Below are positions 1-8,411 of a stretch of 64,000 bases of DNA, in pieces (position 1 is the stretch's first letter; each line of letters begins with the position of its first letter). The notes below the pieces were generated by a model. That model was not told where the DNA came from, made no database searches, and saw only the letters and a list, made by a program, of their open reading frames with translations. Made by a program: the position numbers and the translations under genes. Source of the stretch: Cyclobacteriaceae bacterium (GTDB lineage: Bacteria; Bacteroidota; Bacteroidia; Cytophagales; Cyclobacteriaceae); contig JAHEGY010000009.1 in the NCBI GenBank assembly GCA_024644875.1, forward strand, positions 1 to 64,000, in the 5' to 3' direction.

Positions 1-1410
1 GTATATGCATTGATAGCCTACCAGGCTGGTGTTGGTGGTGCAAATTCTATAGTAAATGATAAATACTTCGGAGCGAAGAAAATGGACCTGAACAGGAAAA
101 CATACTGGTATGTCATTAAATTCCTAGCCCATAAAGTAGCATTTGAAAATTATATTGGACAGGGAAATAATAAGAGGCTTTTTGAATATGCAGACGGCGG
201 TGGCCAGAGTTTAAAGCAGCTCGCCTCCAGCCTGGGTGTGGACTATGACGAGCTCAGGAATTATAATAAGTGGTTAAAAAGGGGGAAGGTCCCGGAAGAC
301 AAGTTATACTGGGTGATAATTCCAGGATTATCATCCCCACCTGCACAAACGGTCAAAGCCACTCCCCAGGTTATAAAATCCGAAGATATTGCTTTTGTAT
401 CCCCAAATAGTGACCTGTATCCAAAAATTAAGCTAGGCAGTCGTGATTCCAGAATAGTTAAAGTAAATGGTATTCCTGGTGTGATTGCCAACGATGGAGA
501 AGACCTGAAAACCCTTGCTTTGATAGGAGGGGTTGAGTTGTCAAAATTCCTGAGGGTAAATGAAATGGATATTTCTCATCCTGTGGTTGCAGGTAGTGTT
601 TATTATTACAAATCAAAAAAAGGCAAAGCCAGCGAACATTATCATACTGTATTGTCTGGAGAGGATCTGTGGTATATATCGCAGAAATATGGCGTAAAGA
701 TCCATAAACTGATACAAAAGAACCGCCTGGAAAACGAGGAAGATATTAAGACTGGTTTGGTCCTGTGGCTGAGGTATATCCGGTCTGCTGATCAACCCGT
801 CGAATATGTGAAAATTCCGGATCCCGAACCAGCGATCGCTGTATCAATATCTGCTGTGGAGCCCGAAGTCGTTCAGGAAGAGGTAGCTGAACTGTTGCCG
901 ACCGGGGAAGAAGATGTTGAATTAACGGATGATTACTCTCAGATAATAGAAGAAAAAGAATCCCAGCCGGATGAAATTATTACCGGGCCTGTTCGTTATG
1001 TAGATGAAACGATTGAAGAAGATCTAACAGTTGAGGAACTGGAAGAGCTGGACCGAGAGAAAGTTCCCCTTTTCCATATTGTTGAAGCGGGTGAAACAGT
1101 GTATGCAATTTCGAGGAAGTATAATATATCAATAGATGAGATTTATCGCATAAATGAACTATCTGCGGAAGATAAAATAGGAATTGGACAGAAAATATAT
1201 TTAAATGACCCTTTTGAGGAGATGAATGCACCGGTTAATGAAAATTCGGGCAATGATTCTTACATCAATTATACGGTAAAAAAGGGAGATACCATGTACA
1301 GTATATCAAAGCAGTACGATGCAAGCATTGAAGATATATTGGAATGGAATAATAAAACGGATTACAGCCTGAAAGAGGGAGAAATAATAAGAATAAAAGC
1401 GCAAAAGTAA
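1..1410 (+). CDS. LysM-repeat lytic transglycosylase, 5' end cut off by the window
   Basis: The frame is open from base 1 (codons for V-Y-A precede the first possible TTG start), so the gene begins upstream. The first visible residues, with an A-Y-Q-A-G-V-G-G stretch, resemble the A-Y-N-x-G-x-G segment near the end of an SLT/MltD-type lytic transglycosylase domain; this is a family-level guess from a short piece. The rest is a chain of about five LysM-like modules (counting from base 10: residues about 57-106, 150-202, 210-256, 354-398 and 419-463), the last two with the clear V-x-x-G-[ED]-T start. An acidic Glu/Asp linker lies at about 282-345. Such proteins bind and cut peptidoglycan in the periplasm. 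The stop at 1408-1410 is followed by about 190 bp of AT-rich spacer. Confidence 0.7.
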   Translation, partial: VYALIAYQAGVGGANSIVNDKYFGAKKMDLNRKTYWYVIKFLAHKVAFENYIGQGNNKRLFEYADGGGQSLKQLASSLGVDYDELRNYNKWLKRGKVPEDKLYWVIIPGLSSPPAQTVKATPQVIKSEDIAFVSPNSDLYPKIKLGSRDSRIVKVNGIPGVIANDGEDLKTLALIGGVELSKFLRVNEMDISHPVVAGSVYYYKSKKGKASEHYHTVLSGEDLWYISQKYGVKIHKLIQKNRLENEEDIKTGLVLWLRYIRSADQPVEYVKIPDPEPAIAVSISAVEPEVVQEEVAELLPTGEEDVELTDDYSQIIEEKESQPDEIITGPVRYVDETIEEDLTVEELEELDREKVPLFHIVEAGETVYAISRKYNISIDEIYRINELSAEDKIGIGQKIYLNDPFEEMNAPVNENSGNDSYINYTVKKGDTMYSISKQYDASIEDILEWNNKTDYSLKEGEIIRIKAQK

Positions 1411-1600
1411 CCTCTGCTAAATTGATTATTGAAGGATAATATTACATGCATACGAAAATGTAAAGTTTTGATTATTATAGCGCGTAATTTAATATAATTT
1501 TGCTATTGTGAGTTTTTAAATTTTAAATTGATTTAATATAATTTTTTTTAGTTTTTATTCAGAACTTACTTTATTATTGTGAAATAAATCGAATATTTAG

Positions 1601-2011
1601 ATGGCAAGAGATACCGGGCACATAGATTTGGTCATGTTGGTTGATGATAACGATACTGATAACTTCATAAGCAGGAGAATTATTGAAATTACCAAGTTTG
1701 CGGGCGATGTTGTTATTAAAAATTCCGGTAAGAGTGCATTGGAATATCTTGAAGATCATAAAACGAATCATGAAAGGCTTCCGGACCTGATATTCCTGGA
1801 TATAAACATGCCGATCGTTGACGGATTTGTATTTTTATATGAATTTGAAAAATTCGACTATACAATTAAAGACAAATGTAAAGTGATCATTCTCTCCTCC
1901 TCGGATAATAAGCGGGACATTGATAAGATCGTTAATAATGATCATGTTATTAAGTTTATAACCAAACCGCTTACAGAAATCGCACTTGAAGAAGTCTCTC
2001 AGATTGTATAA
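1601..2011 (+). CDS. Stand-alone CheY-like response regulator receiver
   Basis: A single receiver domain fills all 136 residues, with no output domain. The acidic pair is D15-D16, the phospho-acceptor is D67 (in F-L-D-I-N-M-P), the switch Ser is around 99-100 and the conserved Lys is K122 in T-K-P. Proteins like this act by protein-protein contact or as phosphate shuttles in His-Asp relays. No kinase gene adjoins it, so its partner is elsewhere. The gene is monocistronic by position, with about 190 bp of AT-rich DNA upstream and 127 bp downstream. The ATG at 1601 fits the start of the fold; eight residues precede the first beta strand. Confidence 0.85.
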   Translation: MARDTGHIDLVMLVDDNDTDNFISRRIIEITKFAGDVVIKNSGKSALEYLEDHKTNHERLPDLIFLDINMPIVDGFVFLYEFEKFDYTIKDKCKVIILSSSDNKRDIDKIVNNDHVIKFITKPLTEIALEEVSQIV

Positions 2012-2138
2012 TTTACACTTGTCGAATTATACATAATTACTGATTTATTCCTGTTTTTACCCATTCGATTTTCTTCCTACAATACCTTTTTATTGTTGAT
2101 CAATACCATTATATTCAATCGAATGTAATTGTAATAAC

Positions 2139-3041
2139 ATGAGAAGGTTTGGATTTATAATATTAATACTGGTTTCATTTTTGCCTCATTTTCTTTCAGC
2201 CCAGGGAGGTATGCAGGACAGCATCAAAACCCAGTATGATACCATCAGTTTCTGGACCCGAACAGCTGAGTTCGGAGCGACTTTTAAACAAATTGGACTT
2301 AAGAACTGGGTACAGGGGGGAGCCGAATTGATCTCATTGAACCTGACCGGTAAGCTCAGAGCAAGAAAAGAAAAGGAAAGGTATATCTGGCAGAATTTGT
2401 TTGAGGCGACTTATACGCTAACGAAACAGGGCGAACAGAAGCGTATCCGGGCGAATACAGATGATTGGCGGATCATTACCCGATACAATTGGAAGCTGGA
2501 AAACAATTGGGCGATCACTACCGGTATTACGGTAAACTCTCAATTCGGACCTTTGTATAAGGTTTCTGTTGATCCTGATACTGATGAAGAGGTAGCCACC
2601 CTGACGAGTGATATTCTTGCACCGGGATTCATATGGCCATCCTTTGGTTTTACCAAACTGAAAAAAGATATATGGAATATCTCGCTTATGCCTGTTGCCG
2701 GCAAGTTAGTAATAGTTTTAAATGATTCTCTGTCAGATGCCGGGGCATTTGGTGTAGATCCAGGAGAGAAATTCAGCATAGAAGCGGGATTCGGGATAGA
2801 TGCCTGGGTAAAAACTGAAATATTTAAGAATATGTTGATAGAATCAGATTTAGCTATATTCTCACACTATTATGATATGTTGCATACCGATGTGAGGTGG
2901 AATTTTACCATGCGTTTTAAGGTCAACAAGTTCTTTTCCGCCTTTTATACCAATAATTTGATATATGATTATAATATAGTTGATAAGGTGCAGTTCAAAT
3001 ATACCATTAGTTTGGGATTTGCCTATGATATAACCTGGTGA
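2139..3041 (+). CDS. DUF3078 family outer-membrane protein
   Basis: The protein has 300 residues with a Sec signal peptide (hydrophobic 4-18, cleavage probably after S-A at about 21-22). The body is rich in aromatic residues and alternating hydrophobic/polar strands (W-x-x-x-N-x-x-W patterns), typical of a beta-barrel-like protein. The early segment with N-W-x-x-G-G and the Trp-rich strands that follow match the DUF3078 family, widespread in Bacteroidota and without a known function. It converges on dnaX, with only 3 bp between the two stop codons, so transcription from both sides must end inside the opposing gene or be tolerated. Confidence 0.75.
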   Translation: MRRFGFIILILVSFLPHFLSAQGGMQDSIKTQYDTISFWTRTAEFGATFKQIGLKNWVQGGAELISLNLTGKLRARKEKERYIWQNLFEATYTLTKQGEQKRIRANTDDWRIITRYNWKLENNWAITTGITVNSQFGPLYKVSVDPDTDEEVATLTSDILAPGFIWPSFGFTKLKKDIWNISLMPVAGKLVIVLNDSLSDAGAFGVDPGEKFSIEAGFGIDAWVKTEIFKNMLIESDLAIFSHYYDMLHTDVRWNFTMRFKVNKFFSAFYTNNLIYDYNIVDKVQFKYTISLGFAYDITW

Positions 3042-3044
3042 TGG

Positions 3045-5114
3045 CTAGAATTCAGTATCCAGGCCAAATTTATTTTTAAGTTTGATTAGGTTTGGATTCT
3101 TTTTAGCCAGATGATTGAATTTGTCAGTGTTGGTATATATCTTCTCTGATTTCTCGATTTTTTTCAGGGAAGTATCGATTTTTATCTGATCATTCTCCAG
3201 GTTATCCCTTAAATGCTTTAATAGATCTGTCTTAAATCGTATAAGAATATCCTGTTCAATAGAATTACTAATATGTATTGTAATCGTGTGATCATCAATA
3301 AGTTCAAAAGCCTGGGTCATTAAATTGTATTCATTATCTTTTCCTTCCTTTTTCAGTTGTGATCCGAAGGATTCCCATTCCTTTTTCAGTTGATCCACAG
3401 AAAATGTATTCTGGCGATCATCGTCCTTTTTCCTCGTCTGTGCTTTTTCAACTTTTTTTGCAGGAACCGGTTGCCCTGTTCTACTTTTGAGTTCATTGAT
3501 GTCCGGGATGCTTACTGTTTTTTTGGTTACTTGTTTCGCTTTCTCAGTTAGATCCAATTTTTTTGGTTCGACTTCTTTTTCATCAACTTTTGCCTGATCA
3601 GTTTTATCAGAACTTACCGTTACAGGTTTTAATATTTCTTTTTCAGATTTTTCAGTCTCCGGTTTGCCGGCTTCCTGTACTTTATTCCCCTTTGTAATAA
3701 CCTCTCCTTCAACCGATTCTGTTTCGATACTCTCCCTGGCTACTGCTTCTGATTTACCATTCACAATTTCTGCCGTTCCTGGTTTTCCTGCCTCTTGATC
3801 ATTAGCTTCTGATTTATGAGCCCCCCGTTCTGCAACAAACCTTTTTCCAGCCTCCCGGTTGGCAGCTTCTCTAAGGCCTGGTTTCGGTCCTGAAGGCACG
3901 GATTCTTCATCCTTTTGTACTGCAGGTGCCGTTTTATCTGGTTTTGGAATGGTAGAAGTCTCTTTTTCGACCCCTTTAACCTCAGGTTTTACCTCAGGCT
4001 GTTTTTTTTTTTGCTCCTGCACGGGAGAGGAGGGAACGTCTTTTATTTTGAGCGCGGATTTTAAATGCGCCATTTTCATCAGGGCAATTTCAACATGCAG
4101 TCTCTGGTTTTTACTTCCTTTATAGTAGATATCGCATTGATTACTGATATTCAAAGCAGAGAGAAGAAAGCCCTTGTTGGCTACTTTGCTTTGTTCAAGG
4201 TACCTTGATTTAACGTTTTCTGATACTTCCAGCAAGTTGATGGTTTCAGAGTCCTGGCTTATCAGCAGGTTTCTGAAATGTTCGGCCAAGCCAACGATAA
4301 AATTCTGACCGTCAAATCCTTTTTTCAGGATATCATTGAAGATGGTAAGGGTTTTTGATAGATTTTCCTGAAGCAGGTTCTCCGTAATCTCGAAATAATA
4401 GTCGTAATCAAGAATATGGAGGTTTTTTGCGGTATCCTTATAGGTTATCTTATTCCCGGAAGAATAAGTAACGATCAGATCGAATAGAGATAAGGCATCC
4501 CGCAGCGCTCCATCAGCCTTTTGAGCAAGTAGATGCAATGCTTCATGTTCCGCTTCTATATTTTCTTTTTGTGCTATATTCTCCAGGCGGTCCGTAATGT
4601 CCGATATCTGGATCCTGTTGAAATCAAAGATCTGGCATCTGGACAGAATAGTTGGGATCACTTTATGTTTTTCCGTAGTAGCCAGTATAAAAATTGCATA
4701 GGATGGAGGTTCTTCCAATGTTTTTAGAAAAGCATTGAAAGCCTGATTGGAAAGCATGTGCACCTCGTCAATGATATAGACCTTATATCTGCCATACTGT
4801 GGTGGATAACGGACCTGATCGATTAGATTCCGGATGTCATCTACAGAATTGTTGGAGGCTGCATCCAGTTCATAGATATTCATAGCGGTTGATGATCCCT
4901 GATCGTTTTGCTGGTCAAAACCATTGATCATATTAGCCACGATCCTCGCACAGGTTGTTTTCCCAACACCTCTCGGACCACAGAACAACAGCGCCTGAGC
5001 CAGCTGATCCTGTTTGATCGCATTTGTCAGAGTCGTGGTAATGTGATCCTGTCCAACAACTTCTTCAAAACCTGTTGGCCGGTACTTCCTGGCAGATACG
5101 ATATAATTTCCCAT
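3045..5114 (-). CDS. dnaX: DNA polymerase III subunits gamma and tau
   Basis: This is the clamp-loader ATPase of the replisome. The AAA+ module has Walker A at 46-53 (G-P-R-G-V-G-K-T), Walker B around 114-118 (I-I-D-E-V), a sensor-1 region near 146 and the S-R-C arginine-finger motif at 158-160. The Cys4 zinc module that follows Walker A in E. coli DnaX is absent and replaced by a short Gln/Ser/Asp-rich loop (about 66-78). Residues about 365-570 form a long charged, Lys/Glu/Pro-rich linker; the C-terminal tau part (about 585-689) is conserved-looking. An A11 tract on the coding strand lies at codons 368-371, right after domain III (see separate entry). At 689 residues it is a full-length tau. 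ATG at 5114 gives the expected family N-terminus. Confidence 0.95.
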   Translation of the reverse strand: MGNYIVSARKYRPTGFEEVVGQDHITTTLTNAIKQDQLAQALLFCGPRGVGKTTCARIVANMINGFDQQNDQGSSTAMNIYELDAASNNSVDDIRNLIDQVRYPPQYGRYKVYIIDEVHMLSNQAFNAFLKTLEEPPSYAIFILATTEKHKVIPTILSRCQIFDFNRIQISDITDRLENIAQKENIEAEHEALHLLAQKADGALRDALSLFDLIVTYSSGNKITYKDTAKNLHILDYDYYFEITENLLQENLSKTLTIFNDILKKGFDGQNFIVGLAEHFRNLLISQDSETINLLEVSENVKSRYLEQSKVANKGFLLSALNISNQCDIYYKGSKNQRLHVEIALMKMAHLKSALKIKDVPSSPVQEQKKKQPEVKPEVKGVEKETSTIPKPDKTAPAVQKDEESVPSGPKPGLREAANREAGKRFVAERGAHKSEANDQEAGKPGTAEIVNGKSEAVARESIETESVEGEVITKGNKVQEAGKPETEKSEKEILKPVTVSSDKTDQAKVDEKEVEPKKLDLTEKAKQVTKKTVSIPDINELKSRTGQPVPAKKVEKAQTRKKDDDRQNTFSVDQLKKEWESFGSQLKKEGKDNEYNLMTQAFELIDDHTITIHISNSIEQDILIRFKTDLLKHLRDNLENDQIKIDTSLKKIEKSEKIYTNTDKFNHLAKKNPNLIKLKNKFGLDTEF
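4002..4012 (-). other. A11 slippage tract in dnaX
   Basis: The coding strand of dnaX holds eleven consecutive A residues, read as C-AA AAA AAA AAA before CAG (Gln368, Lys369-371, Gln372). It lies at the junction between the AAA+/domain III part and the tau-specific linker. Both alternative frames close at once after the tract: the -1 frame reads ACA GCC TGA and the +1 frame reads AGC CTG AGG TAA. Slippage in either direction would therefore give a gamma-like protein of about 373 residues. Transcriptional slippage on an A-run makes gamma in Thermus, and ribosomal -1 frameshifting does so in E. coli. Function here is inferred. Confidence 0.55.
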
Positions 5115-5230
5115 TTCCGAAAGATAAACACTACAAAAGTAACCACCAACATGAGATGAAAAAAATCCTGAGTAAATAGTTGTATAAATAATAATATGGC
5201 TGCGAACTTTTATTGATTAAATATCGTTCT

Positions 5231-5238
5231 TAGATTTG
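5231..5238 (+). promoter_or_regulatory. Probable -7 promoter element of the tmRNA gene
   Basis: TAGATTTG matches the Bacteroidota -7 consensus TAnnTTTG and lies 10 nt before the mature 5' end of the tmRNA at 5249. A TTG at 5213-5215 is only 15 nt upstream, shorter than the usual 19-21, so the -33 element is uncertain. Confidence 0.5.
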
Positions 5239-5248
5239 TAGACACATT

Positions 5249-5608
5249 GGGGCCGACTGGATTTGACAGTAGGTGTGAATCAAGTGTAAGCATGTCGGGT
5301 GTTGTTAGTATTACCTGTTCAACAAACTATCACAATCGTAAATGGCGAAAATAATTACGCCTTAGCAGCTTAAAAAACAGTTGCTATGTCTCGTTAGCGC
5401 CTCGCCTTGCCGCGCTGACAATGAGGCATCGATACGCAGGGCTAGCGGTTACAGGGCTGTGATGTAAACGCGAATACAACCGCAGCTACGGAGATTTCAT
5501 AGGCAGGTCTGGTGCCTTGGCTTTTCCCGACAATATAAACCGGACTAAACATGTAGAAAGCATTTTGGTTTCCTTATCTGGACCGGGGTTCGATTCCCCG
5601 CGGCTCCA
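5249..5608 (+). ncRNA. ssrA: Transfer-messenger RNA (tmRNA)
   Basis: The 5' end GGGGCCG followed by ACTGGATTTGACA is the hallmark start of one-piece tmRNA, and the 3' end has the T-arm with GGTTCGATTCC and the acceptor strand CGGCTCC. The two acceptor strands pair over 7 bp with one G-U pair; A5608 is the discriminator and CCA is not encoded. The tag reading frame starts with GGC at 5344 and ends at TAA 5371-5373, giving (A)GENNYALAA, a typical Bacteroidota degradation tag ending in A-L-A-A. Length is about 360 nt. It rescues stalled ribosomes with SmpB. It is divergent from dnaX. Confidence 0.95.
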
Positions 5609-5823
5609 CTCACTTCCTGCGGTCGTTCTTTGCGCCGCGGGAATCTAACGCTGCAAGCTGGCCCCTCACTAAAAATGACCAACGGACATTTTATTAACGT
5701 TCGGTCCCCCTCGCGGCTCCACTCACTTCCTGCGGTCGTTCCTTGCGCCGCGGGAATCTAACGCTACAAGCTGGCCAGTCGCTAAATATGTCCACTGGAG
5801 ATTTTCTTAAGGCTAGACCCCCT
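5599..5823 (+). repeat. 113-bp imperfect tandem repeat starting in the tmRNA 3' end
   Basis: Copy 1 spans 5599-5711 and copy 2 spans 5712-5823. Both start with CGCGGCTCCACT, the last bases of the tmRNA plus flank. The first roughly 66 bp of each copy differ at only two positions; the second half has diverged more, but both keep A-rich and ATTTT-containing blocks and end in a C-run plus T. Each copy also holds GCCGCGGGAATC, a near-perfect inverted copy of the tmRNA T-arm/acceptor segment GATTCCCCGCGGC, with one G fewer. Copy 2 carries only the last bases of the tmRNA, not the whole T-arm. There is no gene inside the repeat. Confidence 0.85.
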
Positions 5824-5852
5824 ATTTAGGTTTTTGAATTTGAACATAACAG

Positions 5853-6293
5853 GTGATCCTTTTGTTTTCTTATCCAGACTACATCACCTTTCCTGTTACC
5901 TCCACTACCACTCTTTTGTCGTACTCTATTTTTGCTGCAATAATTTTTAAACAGAGTGAGCGGGGTAAGATTAATGCTTATATAGCTCCCATTACCATTA
6001 GTAATTGCTGCTATATACTCAGGAAACCTGCCAGCCATAAGAAAATAGTGAACAACCTTCGAAAACTTCTGATAATAACAAGAATCACAAGCATTAGCAA
6101 GCAGGATGTGATACTTACTTTATACTCTAAATTCAATGATCTTGAAGATGCTTTGCAGCGCTGCAGTGCTATCAGTCATTCTAAAATTGATATTATTCTC
6201 ACCAGAAATGTTAAAGACTTTAAAAATAGTGAGATTCCTGTTATGACACTTGAAGCATACTTAAAAGCCAGGTCAGTGGAATTAAATATTTAA
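5853..6293 (+). pseudogene. Decayed PIN-domain (VapC-like, PIN_3) toxin
   Basis: From about residue 40 on, the reading frame follows the PIN_3 pattern: A-x-I-T-I-S-N-x-x-Y-I-L-R-K, then a helix-rich middle, D-L-E-D-A-L-Q (usual D-F-E-D-A-L-Q) and I-I-L-T-R-N-x-K-D-F with a final P-V-M-T. The N-terminus is wrong: the usual first strand with the catalytic Asp (L/I-D-T-N) and the helix after it are missing, replaced by an unrelated Tyr/Thr-rich stretch. Without that Asp the nuclease site cannot form. No antitoxin gene precedes it; the tmRNA and its tandem repeat lie there instead. I read it as a remnant of an accessory toxin-antitoxin module, although translation of the C-terminal part remains possible. 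Confidence 0.7.
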
Positions 6294-6297
6294 AATT

Positions 6298-7281
6298 CTA
6301 ATTCCACTTCAGTGCTGATCGTGTTTGCCAGTATTCTTCGGGAGATTCAACCAGCTGATTAAGTTTTTCAATTTTGCCCGGATTTAACTCTATCTGTAAA
6401 GATTCAAGATTGGAATCCAAATGTGATTTCTGTACCGCCCCGCTCAGTACTACTGAAATCCACGATTGATGCAGAATATAAGAGATCGCAATAGCATCAA
6501 TCCCGATTTGATACTCATTTGCAATTTCAGTAATCACTTTTAGCTTATCCTGAAATTCAGGGGCTGTATTTTTATCGGTTAGTCTACCGTTGGCTAAAGC
6601 CTCTTTAACAATGATTCCATAACCGGCTTTTACTGCATTATAAATAGCTTCTGTTGTTGATCTTTCCAGTAGATTCCATGTGACCTGTACGGATTGAAAC
6701 AACTGTTTTTCAGATGATTTGATCTCCAGTGATTTTTCCAGGGTATCGGCTTGCCTGGGTCCACTTAAAGATAAGCCAATGATCAGCCCATTTTCTCTCA
6801 ATTGCCACAGGTAATCAAGTACCTGTTTGTTTTCAAGCACACCACTTTCTATGGAAGCTGAATGAATGTGATAGATATCGGGCTTACGGTTCAGTGTATT
6901 CAAGGTCTCCTGCCACTGGCGTTTTAAAACATCAATGGAGTGTTCTTTAATCTCATGATGTTTAGCATTTACTTTCCAATCGGCTGTGTAAGTATATCCC
7001 CATTTCGATCCTATCCCGATATCATTGCGATCGTTAATCCAGCTCGACAGGAATTCTTCAGCTTTTCCATAGCTTCGGGCAGCGTCAAAATAACGGATCC
7101 CCTTACTATAAGCATGTGTTAAGATATTATGGGCATGCGATTCCATTGATTTCAGGTCATACTTCTGATCAAGATCTTCCGCATGCCCCAGGTTTATATA
7201 TCCAGGTCTTCCAAGAGCAGCAAGTCCGAGACCTATTTTTGTAACTTTGAGTGATGTATTTCCGAATTGCCTGAGATCCAT
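6298..7281 (-). CDS. Aldo/keto reductase
   Basis: The protein has 327 residues, the usual length for the AKR family, an NAD(P)H-dependent (beta/alpha)8 barrel. The catalytic tetrad is visible: D66 and Y71 (F-D-A-A-R-S-Y-G), K93 (G-S-K-W-G) and H140 (Y-H-I-H-S). The N-terminal F-G-N-T-S-L-x-V-T and G-L-G-L-A strand is also typical. Substrate cannot be read from the sequence; a sugar or sugar-derived aldehyde would fit the carbohydrate genes that follow. It ends 4 bp from the PIN remnant on the other strand and is separated from the next leftward-reading gene by about 130 bp. Confidence 0.9.
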   Translation of the reverse strand: MDLRQFGNTSLKVTKIGLGLAALGRPGYINLGHAEDLDQKYDLKSMESHAHNILTHAYSKGIRYFDAARSYGKAEEFLSSWINDRNDIGIGSKWGYTYTADWKVNAKHHEIKEHSIDVLKRQWQETLNTLNRKPDIYHIHSASIESGVLENKQVLDYLWQLRENGLIIGLSLSGPRQADTLEKSLEIKSSEKQLFQSVQVTWNLLERSTTEAIYNAVKAGYGIIVKEALANGRLTDKNTAPEFQDKLKVITEIANEYQIGIDAIAISYILHQSWISVVLSGAVQKSHLDSNLESLQIELNPGKIEKLNQLVESPEEYWQTRSALKWN

Positions 7282-7415
7282 GAGATTTTAGCTTCTGAGA
7301 AAGCTTATTGGTGGTAATTTATAAAATAACAGCAAGCAATACTAAATGTTTGGATTTCAGGATGGAATTAAGGCCAGATCAATATTCAATATTTAGGAGA
7401 CTTTGGATTGTTTAT

Positions 7416-8234
7416 TTAATCCAGCACAATAAAATCTGTCCATTCAAGACTCTCAAAGATTGCTGCACCACCACCCGACTCAGGTTTCAGGTACGAATCT
7501 TCAACCAGATAAGTGCCCAATTCTTTAGCGAGGTCTTTATATGGACCGAATAGTTGCTTCACGATATCCTGTTCCTGTCCTCCTGTTGGCCAGAATCTTT
7601 CCCTCGCTTCAATGGATTCTATGGCATAAATGGTGATGAAAGTGTCTTTATCCTGCCCATCGATAGCCTTATAATACAATAGATTCATATCATGTACCAG
7701 ATTACCTACGGTTGGATGTAATTGTTGAGTTACGAATTTCTCATATTCCTTTTTCTTTTCAGGTTTAACCTTCATGTAGTGGATTCCTAAAATCTCGACC
7801 GAAGGAAGAGGCGTAATGCGATCACCACCCAGCAGTTGATATTCAGTATATGCATCAGGATCTTCCAGGAAAGCTGAGGGTTGTTTTGAAAGATCACCAG
7901 CTACCACAGCCACCGATTGATCCCTGAATGGACTTCCATTGGTAAGCTGCCTGCCAGTTTCTATATCAGAAGCAACACAGACCATCAAAAATTCCCCGTT
8001 CCGATCTCCCCTGTCAGCTTTTAGCAGATACATGGCGGTACCAGCAGCATTACTATTCCATGCAGGTATCATCTCAGATACCATAGACGTTTCATAAGCT
8101 CCAGGATCAATATCCTTTTTCAGAGGGGAGTTGCTTATGAAAATCGTTTCACCTATAGGTATGCCCTGGCCGTGAGTTGCTAAACCCGTAAATAAAAGGC
8201 ATATGCATGTAAAAGTTGTCTTACGAATATTCAT
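7416..8234 (-). CDS. Secreted protein of unknown function, possible tandem dimeric alpha/beta-barrel fold
   Basis: I do not recognise the family. The start at 8234 (ATG of M-N-I-R-K) is preferred over the upstream one at 8273 because it gives a normal signal peptide (hydrophobic 8-19, cleavage around G-Q-G). The mature part of about 250 residues contains a segment of the type I-H-Y-M-K-V-K-P-x-K-x-x-E-Y-x-x-F, which resembles the first strand and helix of ABM/NIPSNAP-like ferredoxin folds, and the N-terminal half may hold a second copy. No catalytic motif or Cys pair stands out. It lies on the same strand as the glycoside hydrolase upstream, 177 bp away, and could share its transcript. Confidence 0.7.
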   Translation of the reverse strand: MNIRKTTFTCICLLFTGLATHGQGIPIGETIFISNSPLKKDIDPGAYETSMVSEMIPAWNSNAAGTAMYLLKADRGDRNGEFLMVCVASDIETGRQLTNGSPFRDQSVAVVAGDLSKQPSAFLEDPDAYTEYQLLGGDRITPLPSVEILGIHYMKVKPEKKKEYEKFVTQQLHPTVGNLVHDMNLLYYKAIDGQDKDTFITIYAIESIEARERFWPTGGQEQDIVKQLFGPYKDLAKELGTYLVEDSYLKPESGGGAAIFESLEWTDFIVLD

Positions 8235-8411
8235 GTTTTCTATATTTTGAGTTTGAAGAATATAATATATCAAAAATATCTTTAACTAACCCAATTTAAT
8301 TATGGTTACCGGGTGAAATTGGTCTCCTACAATTTATATTTTTTGGCGAACCTCATTTCTTCCAGCTTATCAACATATCTTTTAATATTCCATGTATTTA
8401 ACCAAAGCATA

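Noticed and set aside
3859-4125. Plus-strand open frame inside dnaX
   Set aside because: It mirrors the repetitive linker of dnaX and has no start context or protein-like family pattern; it is a shadow of the real gene.
5599-5823. Complete integrated mobile element at the tmRNA gene
   Set aside because: Only 225 bp of repeat and a toxin remnant are present; there is no integrase and the second copy has only the last bases of ssrA, so no full att pair is shown.
5826-6038. Minus-strand frame across the PIN remnant
   Set aside because: Short, compositionally odd and antisense to a recognisable PIN sequence.
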